Assembly (NCBI GenBank): GCA_037042915.1
Contig: CM073204.1
Span: 744,001 to 808,000, forward strand
DNA length: 64,000 bases
Direction of reading: 5' to 3'
Source of the DNA: Auricularia sp. M13
Lineage: Eukaryota; Basidiomycota; Agaricomycetes; Auriculariales; Auriculariaceae
In this document: piece by piece, positions 55,665-64,000 of the stretch
Layout of the letters: every line of letters begins with the position of its first letter
How positions within the stretch are numbered: position 1 is the first letter of the stretch
Program-made: the position numbers and the translations under genes
Notes under the pieces: model-generated
Database searches by the model: none
The model's input: only the letters and a program-made list of their open reading frames with translations
Told to the model about the DNA's origin: nothing

Positions 55665-58569
55665 ATGGCACGCGATATCTTCGTCGAGCCCACCTATGTG
55701 CGGCGGCGAGGAAAGAACAAGACCTCGCAGCCCACGAGCTCGTCAAGCGCTGCTCGCAAACGCAATTCCACGAAGGCGACAGCGGCGGGCAAGCGCGCAG
55801 CACCTGCTCTCGACGTCGACCGTCCCGTGAAGCGGCGCAGGATCTTGGCGTCACAGCGCGCTCCAGAGAGCGTTTATGAAGCCTACCGGGAAGCGGTCGA
55901 TTCGCGTCAACTCGCCTTCTTCCACATCGATCCCTCAACCTGGGTCGCCGAGATATGCGACCTCGACACGTTGGCTGCGCAAGGCAGTTGCGTCAACGGC
56001 TGGGCTGTCCTGCGCAGCGAAGTCGACGAAGCAGAAGCCGTGTCGTATAACTGCACCTGCCCCGACTACCTTCGCAACTCGGACATCGACCAACGGCACT
56101 GTCTTCACACTATGCTGCTTTCGTCGGACCATCGGCCGCCGTTCAAGTTGTTCACCGAGAAAGGTGCGTTGACTATCTGTAGTGTCGTCGAGCCTCGCAC
56201 TGACTGCTGTAGACGATCCCTCCTCCGTCTTGTTCGAACATATTCCAGCTACACCCCAAGCACCTGCCCTGTCGTTCTTCGTCTCCTTCGTCCCAGGGCA
56301 CAGCAGACAAATCGTTCAACATTGCGGGCGATCCTCGAACCAGGGTCACTGGACTTGCGGCAAGCATCGCGACAACAACTGCGTGCACATCAAAGCCGCT
56401 CGTGCCCGCGACGCGTTGAAGTTACTGCTCGAGGACGCGGAAGTCGATGAACACGAGGGTGACGATCTAGCTGAGAGAGCGCGACTACGAGGTGAGCTCG
56501 CGCGTTCGATGCTTGGCCGGCCGAATGCTAATGGCCCTGCAGCCGAAGCCAAGAGTCTGAGGGATTACGATGATGAGCGGAGCGTATCCCGCCTCAACGT
56601 CGGCCCACCGGCGTGGGCGCGCATTGCCTCAGATTCTGACGAGGATGCACCCACGTTCGCCTGTTGATCCTATCCCGGACTACTTCTGCCTCGGCGAAGA
56701 TCCTCGTTGCCGCTGTGGGAGTGGTCCGAAGGAATCGGCGCCAGTCAAGGTCATCGACTGCATCGTATTCGGACTCTCGTCCGCGTGCGCTGCCCAAATC
56801 GAAGTCCAAGTCTGCAGCACCTGCGAGCCCCAAAGCCATCAGAATGCCGGGCCAGACCTGCGCGAGTTCGGTATCTTCAACTTCAATAATTCCCGCCTGT
56901 ACACGCACGAGCTTCTCGACAAGTACACTAGCCTCATGACGCTCGCCGAGGTTCCCTTCCACGCGTTCCATATATCCGTTTGTCGAGATTATACCAAGTC
57001 GTCAATTCCCTTCGTCTGCGAGCGGACGTTCCGAACAGCATATTTCTCGTTCTCCAGACTCCAGAAGCTGGACGTTAGCTTCGTCTGCGACATCTGCGGT
57101 GAAGAACCCGAGGTCGTCGTGTGTGATGGCGTGACTGCTGGCTTCAGAGCCGACTTGGTGACGGAGTCTCTGCGACCTCCCACGACCATCGATCCGCACG
57201 CGCCATCGATACTCAGCGTGAAACCGATGCCGGGGGAGACGTCGTTGGTGAACGGCGATGTCAGAAAGCGCGCCCAACAGGCAGTTCGATGGCGCCTGAA
57301 GTTGCGGCAGGGAAAGACGCCTCTCGCTCCGGGCGACGATTCGGAGGAGTCCCTTGACGAAGATGTCGATGCTGAGAGAGCGGAGCGCGTGGCGAATAAA
57401 CGACGCAACAAGAGAGATGCGGAAGATAAGGCCATGAGAAAGAAGTTGCCTGGGATTGTGGACGAACTCGCGAAGCAGAGCCGTGAATTAGCACAGATGT
57501 TCGGCATATATGTAGCGACCGATTTGAAGAGCCTCGACAGCACCGTCTTAAAGAATTACTTGCATCTATTGGAGCAGGTGGGTTCGTTTCCTTTCCAGGG
57601 TAATGTTGTCTCTAACATCGTATCTAGCTGCTGGCATATGAGTCGGTGCTACAGTTCGCAAACAAAGCGGCGTGGCCCTTTCTCGACATGCTCAAGGACG
57701 GCGACGCGGAGGGCATCCTGCCGCTACTCTCACTCGTTCCCGCACTCGCCGTCGTCGCTCGGTATGAAGTGAAGACAACGACACAAATCAGCTCTACACT
57801 TCGAAGCGTCGCGGGATTCGTTCTTGACCGTTCTCAAACGGTCTTCGCGTCGCTTTCGCACCACGACCCGGATGAACACCTGATCGAAGAGCACGAGGAT
57901 TGGCGCGAGGTTCGTTTTTATAATGATCCCGGACAGTGACAAAGTTAACACGCATTTCAGACTGGCACATTCTATGGACGGCCTCGGATTCGAAACAGAT
58001 CGGTGTACCCCAACATTCCCGGAGACGGCGCAACTGATCGCGCGACGGTCACAGCGTCGGGCGGGAAGATGGCATGCTCCAAGTTTTATCAGACCTATGG
58101 CAAGAAAGGCCTAACGGGCGGCTTGATGGCCATCTGGTGCCCGCACAGCGTCTGCTACGGGTTTCACTGCATCCCGAAAGGCGAGGGGCGGAACGACGTC
58201 TTTTCCGCGCTGTACACTCACTGGGTTCGGCCACCCAAAGTCGCTGTGTACGACTTCGCCTGCGCGCTGTCCCCGTACTGCATGATTCGGGAACCCATCT
58301 ACTTCGGCGACACCCTTTTCGTCATCGATGGCTTCCATGAGCACGACCACTCCCGCTGCTCGCCGGCCTGTTTCCTCAGCGCGTATTTGGAATGGTCTGA
58401 AAAGTATCGGAACATCAACTCGAGCGCCGGCGAATGCGGGAACTCCAGCCTGCTCAAGATCCGCAAGTCGCTCAGTTACATGGGCCAACGCCACGGTATA
58501 GTCCTTGTCTATACATTCCTTGCCATTTGGAACCGCATGCGGCAGAAATCGCGAGAGGCAGATGCTTAA
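55665..58569 (+). CDS. KDZ (Kyakuja-Dileera-Zisupton) transposase, intact
   Basis: Start ATG 55,665 (MARDIFVEPTYVRRRGKNKT). Five exons: 55,665-56,163, 56,213-56,583, 56,633-57,577, 57,628-57,909 and 57,961-58,569, with introns of 49-51 nt. The exons sum to 2,706 nt, 901 residues with no frame break. Order of parts: basic N-terminus; a SWIM-type zinc finger (C130-x-C132, C146-x-H148); a second Cys/His cluster (C215, C223-x-H225); a Cys-rich region of the kind found with KDZ transposases (CLGEDPRCRCGSG, CSTCEPQ, VCDICGEEPEVVVCDG); a charged linker; then the RNase H-like core with GGLMAIWCPHSVCYGFHCIP, VYDFACALSPYC (D797), VIDGFHEHDH...C (D822) and NSSAGECGN (E857), the likely acidic triad. It cuts and joins transposon ends in the nucleus. 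The promoter region carries three paired GCGTCA-loop modules. Confidence 0.92.
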
Positions 58570-59056
58570 TCACGTGGCTTGAGACCCTGTCGATCCGGCG
58601 ATCTTAGATAATCCTGATAATCCCGAGTGCTGAACCCCAAAGGGGACGGACTTGCATTACTGGTGCGTCGTGATCGTCCAATTCTCTGTGTAATATCTCA
58701 TGCAAATATACCTCGCAGTAAACGTCATGATAACCATGTGTCGCACTGGTGTAGATAAGCATCGCACAGCGCCATTTACAATGAACAAGAACGGGCCAGC
58801 CGTAATATATCGAGGGCGTTGCGACAGACCAGACGCGACGTCTCGTACTCGGCGCCTGCAAATGTACGGCCAGCGTCATTTTTCGCGCATTAATCCGAAT
58901 CTTCGTACGAAGCTATCAGTGTTAAGCTACCAATATAATATAGACCACGAACGTCGCCGATCTACATTTTCCTTGACCTACGAGCCCGGCACTTTGCTCG
59001 GGCTTCGGAATTTTGGACGGCGTCGCGGGAGACCCCGTCTACCTGCTCTCGACACT
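58570..59056. other. Intergenic stretch between KDZ and P4
   Basis: AT-richer than its surroundings. No gene, hairpin cluster or repeat was recognised. Confidence 0.5.
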
Positions 59057-60927
59057 ATGGCTGGGTTTACACCGCCGAACGACACCCCCACTATGCCACT
59101 GCACTGGCACCATCTGCCCGTCATTGCCATGCACGAGCATAGGCTTGTGCATGACAATGGTGCACTTCCCGGCCATTTCGAGCGCGACTTCAACGCGGCG
59201 CCATACCCTGTTCCGCTCGTGCCCGGGGAGCCCATCGAGCCCGCTCGCGCGCAGCCCGTTGCGGGCTTCGACGAGGCGCCGTACGCTGCCGGCTGGCCGT
59301 TCCCGCTTGTCCTGCCCGCGCCCATCGAGCTCATCGAGCCCGCCAGCGAGCAGCGGGTCGCGGACTTCGCCGCTGCGGCGACTGGCGACCGCTGGCCCGC
59401 GCAACCCGTCCCGCCCGGCATGCACTTCCAGCCCAGGCACATCGACTCTGGCACAATGCAGCGCAACACGGGCTCCAACGTCGCGCCATCTGCCGTCCGC
59501 TGGCCCGGGCAGCCCGCGTTGCGCTTCGACGGCATAGGAAACGGCGCGCCGCCCGCATTTTCGCCGTTCTCGCTCTCCCACGAGCCCGCCATGCACAGCG
59601 ACACAGCGCTCGTCGAGCGCTTGCCCTTATACAAAGCGCCCGCCGACCTCGCGGGCGGGCAGCGGGTCGTGGACTCCGACGTCGTCCCGCCCGTTCCGCC
59701 CTTCTGCCACGCGCGCGCCGACCAGCCAAATGGGCAGCGCGTCGGGCAGCGCGTCTCGCCCGTCCCGCCCGTCTCGCGCTTCGACCACGCGCGCGCCGAC
59801 CAGCCAAACGGGCAGCGCGTCGGGCAGCGCGTCTCGCTCGTCTCGCCCGTCTCGCGCACGCGCGCCGTCCCGCCGCCGTCTCGCCCGTTCCGCCCGTCTC
59901 GCGCTTCGACCACGCGCGCGCCGACCAGCCAAACGGGCAGCGCGTCGGCAGCGCGTCTCGCCCGTCTCGCCCGTCTCGCGCACGCGCGCCGTCTCGCCCG
60001 TTCCGCCCGTCTCGCGCTTCGACCACGCGCCCGCCGACCAGCCCGTTCCGCCCGTCTCGCGCTTCGACCACGCGCCCGCCGACCAGTCAAGCGGGCAGCG
60101 CGTCTCGCGCGTTTCGCTCGCCGTCTCGCCTGTCCTGCCCGTCTCGCACTTCGACCACACGCCCGTCGTCGTGAGCGGGCAGTGGGAAGGAGACTTCCAC
60201 GCCGGCGGCACGACGCTCGCCACGCGCTGGCAGTCGACCACGTCCGCCATGGACGACGACGCTGTAAGTGTGCCAACCGCCTGCTTGTTTCTGTAACTCA
60301 CGGCCGTCACAGGTGGCACCGCAAGGTCACGGCGCCGTGTGCTGGCTTGCGCACGGCGAATCGCTGCTCTTCTCGTCCTACCTCGTGCCCGCCTTGGAGA
60401 ATGACATGGCCAGCCAGGCGCGCGCCCCGGCCGTCTCCACGCCCACCCAGTCGACGCTCGCCGTGAACGGCACGGCGCACATGCCGCTCGCTCGCGAACC
60501 CGAGGCTGCCGCCGCGCGCTGGTCCGCGGCCTTGGACGACGCGTTGCGCGCTCGCATGGACCAGTCGAGCGCCGAGGCTGTGGTGCTTGACGCCGCTGCT
60601 GCGCACGATCCAGTGCGCAGCTGCGCGCCGTTCCCAGGCTTTGCGTCGCCGGCCTTCGAGCCAACGGACGTCTTGCCGCTGTTCCCCGCGCCCGACTTCC
60701 CGATGCTCGACGCCGCTGCTGCGCACGAATCTCACATTGCGCAAAAGAACATTGCTGCGCGTCACGCGCTCGCAGCTGGGACTTATGCCCCGGATGACTG
60801 GGCCCGTAAGGGACTTGACTTTGTGCAGATTGTCCGAAGACCGTACGTCCGTCTCAGCGCCAAAACGGCCCTGGCTCGTGCAGTGGGAGTTGCCAATGCT
60901 GAAAGTCGGGTGCTCAAGGAGCTCTAG
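59057..60927 (+). CDS. Element-borne repeat-rich disordered protein P4
   Basis: Likely start ATG 59,057 (MAGFTPPNDTPTMPLHWHHL). The first ~220 residues carry imperfect repeats of the type FDEAPYAAGWPFPLVLP and WPAQPVPPGMHFQP. From about 59,700 to 60,150 there is a tandem array of SRFDHARADQPNGQRVGQRV units of ~60-75 bp. Within the array the frame shifts, with base losses near 59,870 and 59,951, so the gene is either damaged or mis-sequenced there. The downstream frame resumes the same repeats, ends exon 1 at TSAMDDDA (about 60,262), crosses a 49-nt GT-AG intron, and continues to the stop at 60,927, with two AAAAHDP / AAAAHES repeats. It is proline-rich with no recognised domain. It ends directly at the right subterminal repeats. 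Confidence 0.6.
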
Positions 60928-60929
60928 GA

Positions 60930-61164
60930 GTTGGGAGCTCTGCATTTCTTGGGAGCTTGGGAGTACTGACTTAGGTAGACTTTTGGGGAGTTGGGAGTAC
61001 TGACTTAGATAGACTTACAGGGTGGAGAAGCCCAGGAGTGGGTAAAAAGAGTCAATTGGACTCTGGGAGTTGTGGGAGTTGGGAGTGGGAATATGTACAT
61101 AGGGAGTAGGAGTAGAAAAATTCAGGAGTATTCCTGAGAAAACTGGGAGCAGCAAACCAGAAAA
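60930..61164 (-). repeat. Right terminus and GGGAGT-rich subterminal repeats of the KDZ element
   Basis: gttgggag and tgggagtactgactta units (two near-exact copies of ~35 bp at about 60,957-61,017), then gggagttgtgggagttggga and the terminal ctgggagcagcaaaccagaa. It begins right after the stop codon of the repeat-rich protein gene. Confidence 0.65.
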
Positions 61165-61664
61165 CCACTCAAGGCCATAACCCCCTTGGAGACTCATTGG
61201 CTGCAACAGGACGTGGTTCCTTCAAATTCTGCGACGTCAACACCGTTGAATTCACAATCCATTGAAACGCGAGTAGGAGCGGCAGGCAGGGCTTGCAAAG
61301 TCAACAGTTGCAGCAAACCCCTCTGGTATTTCGGTGTGCAAAAAATTAAGTTGACTGGCGTTGACGAGATTCTCGCAGCAGGAGTCTGGGGCATCCAAGC
61401 GCGATGTATGGTGTGCGCGTGGTCTATCGCTGATGGTAGGCACCATTTCCTTGTTGCTACTCCGGTGTCGTAACATTCTCATGATTTGTCGTATCCACCG
61501 ACTTCTATACCGTACGCTCGCGTCACATTATCCGGTCACAAGTCACAACCCTCTAGCGCTAAGGCAATAATAAATCTCCAAGTTCACGGTTCTTGAAGGT
61601 CATGCGGTTATGTTCGGGAGAGAGAGAGGCTGTACCAATGCACTACGAGTTGAACCCGTCTTCA
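61165..61664. other. Right flank of the KDZ element
   Basis: A plus-strand frame at 61,186-61,473 (95 codons) has no recognised motif. Otherwise nothing was seen. Confidence 0.4.
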
Positions 61665-63143
61665 TTACCGCTGCACGCGACCATTAACTACATTCTTCTC
61701 GGGCTGCTGGTGGCCGTCAATGAATACATGAATTAGTTTCACGCGGAGTGCGGCCTGGCGCAGTCGCCTCCACCTCCGACGGCCGCCCGAACAGTCGATA
61801 TTGCTCAGCTCTATCTGCCGTAGTTCTCCCACAGAATACACGATGGTGTTCTTGACGAGGCTCAAAATGTCTAGGTCGGTAACATCGCACCGCCGAGCTG
61901 GAGCGGAGACCGCAAAGTCAAGGAGGGCCTTGCAAACCAGCAAGGGCCCTCTCTTTGCCCTCGCCCAATCGAGAATAGATTGTGCCTCCAGAGAATGGCG
62001 TGGTCGAAGCCGGAGGATTATTGAAATGATGTTCGGAAGGTCGACCCGCACGACCGCATGCTCGTCCAGGGATAAATGGGTGAGATGCCCGTAGGCAGGG
62101 CCGCGTATGATTGCTCGGGCGTCACGCGGCACGCCGTTGACCACGACAAGCCTGGTACCGACACCTCCAAAGCGAAACACAAGGCAGTCAGGTCTGGTAT
62201 CGCCGTCAATGCTCAGGTGATTCAGTGAAGGGTGCGCCCGAGTAAAGATGCCCGCCTGGTAAAGCGTGGTGAAAACCAAAGGATAATATCGGATGTGCAG
62301 CTCAGACACATTTGCATACGAAAAATACTCGAGCAGTGGCGTGAGAATTCGACGTGAGAGATCAAGCTTTAGATGCGCCAGTACTTTTGGGAAAACGCCC
62401 GGGGAAGTCGCTAAAGAGCCTTCAACCCGCCTGCGTTCGCGTGTTCCGTCAAGTAGACTAAGTTTTCTGAGCTGGCTCAACTGACTCGAGAGCGATAGCA
62501 AAGCCTCGAAACTGTCCGTCGAAGCTAAATGGAGCTCCTCGACAGTATGCAGTATGGTCGGGTGCAGAGTGGTAGGCGGACGAAGTACAGATGGCGGACC
62601 GAGGAAATTCCCTTCAAGCTGTACGCAACGAAGTTGAGGAGCATCTCCGAGAAATAGATCGCATGGAAGGGACATGTAGTAGCACTGAGGATGAAGACGC
62701 ATCGACAACGTCTTCATCGCGGGCGCTGATGTAGAGAGCGCATGGGCGATGGCTTCACCGGCGCCTAGCAAGCGTGGGGGCGAGTTCGCGGAGCACATCC
62801 TCGCAATTGAACCTCGGTTAAGGTTGATTGAGATGCGGAGGGAAACGGTGTGCCAGAGATGCAGAGCCATGGAACGCAGAACGGGAATATCGGACGTTGC
62901 GTCCCACAGGTTCAGTTGCAGCTCTATGTTAAGATGGGATGACTTTGACCGCTCTAGAAGCTCGGCGAGTATGTCGGCGCGCTGCTCCGTCCACGATATG
63001 TGACACCACAGTCGGCCAAAATGCAGGCATACTTGACGCCAATAGGAACAAACGAGAGAAGCCGATATGAGTCCTCTCAGAGGGAGGAGTGCGAAGACAT
63101 CGCTCAAGATGTCAGAAGGAAGGCGATGGGACAGGCAAGACAT
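61665..63143 (-). CDS. F-box / leucine-rich-repeat-like protein
   Basis: Single open frame of 492 residues from ATG 63,143 (MSCLSHRLPSDILSDVFALL). Residues 6-50 are a clear F-box: LPSDILSDVFALLPLRGLIS, then ASLVCSYWRQVCLHFGRLWC. F-box proteins bind Skp1 and bring targets to SCF ubiquitin ligases. The rest has irregular leucine-rich strands (LSMRLHPQ, LRCVQLEGNFLG, VEELHLASTDSFEALLSL, LRKLSLLDGT, LNHLSIDGDTR, LTHLSLDEHAVV), the layout of the large F-box families of Agaricomycetes. The target is unknown. The frame looks complete without introns. It lies just outside the right end of the KDZ element. Confidence 0.85.
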   Translation of the reverse strand: MSCLSHRLPSDILSDVFALLPLRGLISASLVCSYWRQVCLHFGRLWCHISWTEQRADILAELLERSKSSHLNIELQLNLWDATSDIPVLRSMALHLWHTVSLRISINLNRGSIARMCSANSPPRLLGAGEAIAHALSTSAPAMKTLSMRLHPQCYYMSLPCDLFLGDAPQLRCVQLEGNFLGPPSVLRPPTTLHPTILHTVEELHLASTDSFEALLSLSSQLSQLRKLSLLDGTRERRRVEGSLATSPGVFPKVLAHLKLDLSRRILTPLLEYFSYANVSELHIRYYPLVFTTLYQAGIFTRAHPSLNHLSIDGDTRPDCLVFRFGGVGTRLVVVNGVPRDARAIIRGPAYGHLTHLSLDEHAVVRVDLPNIISIILRLRPRHSLEAQSILDWARAKRGPLLVCKALLDFAVSAPARRCDVTDLDILSLVKNTIVYSVGELRQIELSNIDCSGGRRRWRRLRQAALRVKLIHVFIDGHQQPEKNVVNGRVQR

Positions 63144-64000
63144 AGAAGGCTCAACACGCTATTTTGGTCAGTGTGCAAACGACGTAACTGAACAAAGAAC
63201 TCACGCGGGAAGGTAAGATAGCCTGATGAGTTCTGTGTCCAATCGACGGGACAGTTGAAGTGCGAATAACCGAGGGAATACACAGCGTAGATTGGCTGTC
63301 CATGGGAGGGCGGAATGTATCTCGTGGACGGAGAAAGGGACAAGGTCGGAACAATCCAAGCTTAAGCGGTATTATCAACTCCACGACGGAGTTGAATCGG
63401 AGAGGAGAATCGTATAAAGGCTTGCGCGAAAATGATTGAGTACAACTGATGAAACGCAGAGGTTGCTCGTCGAGTCTCTGTAATTTCAGTCAAGCAGCAG
63501 AAAAATAATCAAGGCACCGGCATCGCATACACATATGTTCAAAAGCTTGTGATACGATTCTCAAGAGACCTTTTTCACGAACGGTGCAAAGTGGGCGGCC
63601 TTGAGGGACAAGTGGTCAAATGCTACAAGCAAAGGAAAGGAAAGGGCTCAGGGAATAGCATTAAACTTGATCAAACAAAAATTGGCGGCAGTTCAGTTGC
63701 AGCACAAATGCTCTTCAGCGCCGTGCGGTGCGACGCAGCCGGCGCAGGTGCGAGACGGGTGCGGGTGCGCACACGCCGGACGCGTTGTGATGAGTCGGCC
63801 TCCCTCACATCACCCGGCTCTCGACCGGCTCCTCGCACGACCCCGTGCTCCTCGCCGTCGCTCCCGTTCGCAATGACCACTTTTCGATGATCCCGTACAT
63901 ACACCTGCCTCGGTCCGTCTCATTCCATTTCGATTACAACTGCTCTGCTCCTTTCCTCACTCTGTATATTATCCCGGTTCTGTATGTACGTTCCCCTACG
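63144..64000. other. Right edge of the window
   Basis: Short frames only (63,549-63,890 plus and shadows). The upstream region of the F-box gene lies at the start. Pyrimidine-rich sequence from 63,900 could be the promoter of a gene beyond the window. Confidence 0.35.

Larger units (their letters stand above)
46239..61164 (+). mobile_element. Putative ~14.9 kb KDZ-type DNA transposon with TET/JBP cargo
   Basis: Delimited by inverted termini: ttttggtttgctactcccag at 46,239-46,258 and ctgggagcagcaaaccagaa plus two further a at 61,143-61,164, complementary except for one substitution and a 2-base indel. Inside each end is a block of GGGAGT/ACTCCC subterminal repeats in opposite orientation (46,250-46,410 and 60,930-61,140) sharing the 9-mer gtactccca / tgggagtac. 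It contains an intact KDZ transposase gene, a TET/JBP-like dioxygenase gene and four other coding regions, plus all the TGACGC-loop hairpins of the window. Host-type genes lie outside on both sides (SUN-domain gene left, F-box gene right). No clear target-site duplication could be read. KDZ and TET/JBP co-occurrence in fungal transposons is established; these boundaries are my inference. Confidence 0.65.

Noticed and set aside
61186-61473. 95-codon frame right of the KDZ element
   Set aside because: No motif, signal or splice support; kept only as unassigned sequence.

Overview
The window looks like nuclear DNA of a filamentous basidiomycete, most likely an Agaricomycete. The evidence is the many introns of about 45-55 nt with GT-AG ends, moderate to high GC, an F-box/LRR gene and a SUN-domain gene of the types expanded in these fungi, a Tnp2 (CACTA-type) transposase, and a KDZ transposase lying close to a TET/JBP-like dioxygenase gene. 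No rRNA, tRNA, CRISPR array, bacterial operon or reverse transcriptase motif was recognised. It is an accessory, repeat-rich region with few ordinary genes and several decayed ones.

Layout. 1-11,258 and 28,116-39,371 are two nearly identical direct copies of one ~11.26 kb block. Each carries a small minus-strand gene, a divergently transcribed WD40-like gene with a C-terminal membrane anchor, a disrupted Ser/Pro-rich coding region, an FMP42/SLC43-like MFS transporter gene with disturbed frames, and two inverted copies of an interspersed repeat (here called rep-A). Copy 1 starts at the window edge. Its right flank is the natural continuation of rep-A, whereas copy 2 breaks off inside rep-A and is joined to a fossil piece of fatty acid synthase. 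Between the copies lie a nearly intact CACTA transposase gene (11.7-15.5 kb), a diverged rep-A copy, a long decayed fungal fatty acid synthase (minus, about 16.9-23.5 kb, beta part then alpha part in one run) and a multi-exon membrane protein gene (24.5-25.8 kb). After copy 2 come the fatty acid synthase fragment (39.4-40.3 kb), a coiled-coil gene with internal 40-residue repeats, a PI-PLC X-domain remnant and a SUN-domain gene.

The most interesting part is about 46,239-61,164. Both ends carry GGGAGT-rich subterminal repeats in opposite orientation, and the outermost ~20 bp are inverted repeats of each other. I read this as one ~14.9 kb KDZ-type DNA transposon. It contains an apparently intact five-exon KDZ transposase of 901 residues, a TET/JBP-like 2-oxoglutarate dioxygenase, and four proline/alanine-rich or repeat-rich proteins of unknown function. 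Inside it are clusters of short hairpins. Their loop is almost always the same hexamer (TGACGC, or GCGTCA on the other strand), while their arms are self-complementary but otherwise unrelated in sequence. They lie upstream of three element genes and always read GCGTCA on the sense strand of the gene they precede. The rightmost 3 kb is an F-box gene and unassigned sequence.

How the parts may work together: the KDZ transposase would mobilise the element, the TET/JBP enzyme could oxidise 5-methylcytosine on it or on the host, and the shared hairpin motif may co-regulate the element genes or mark them for an element protein. The last two are inference. The TET/JBP-KDZ association in fungi is published (Iyer and colleagues, 2014).
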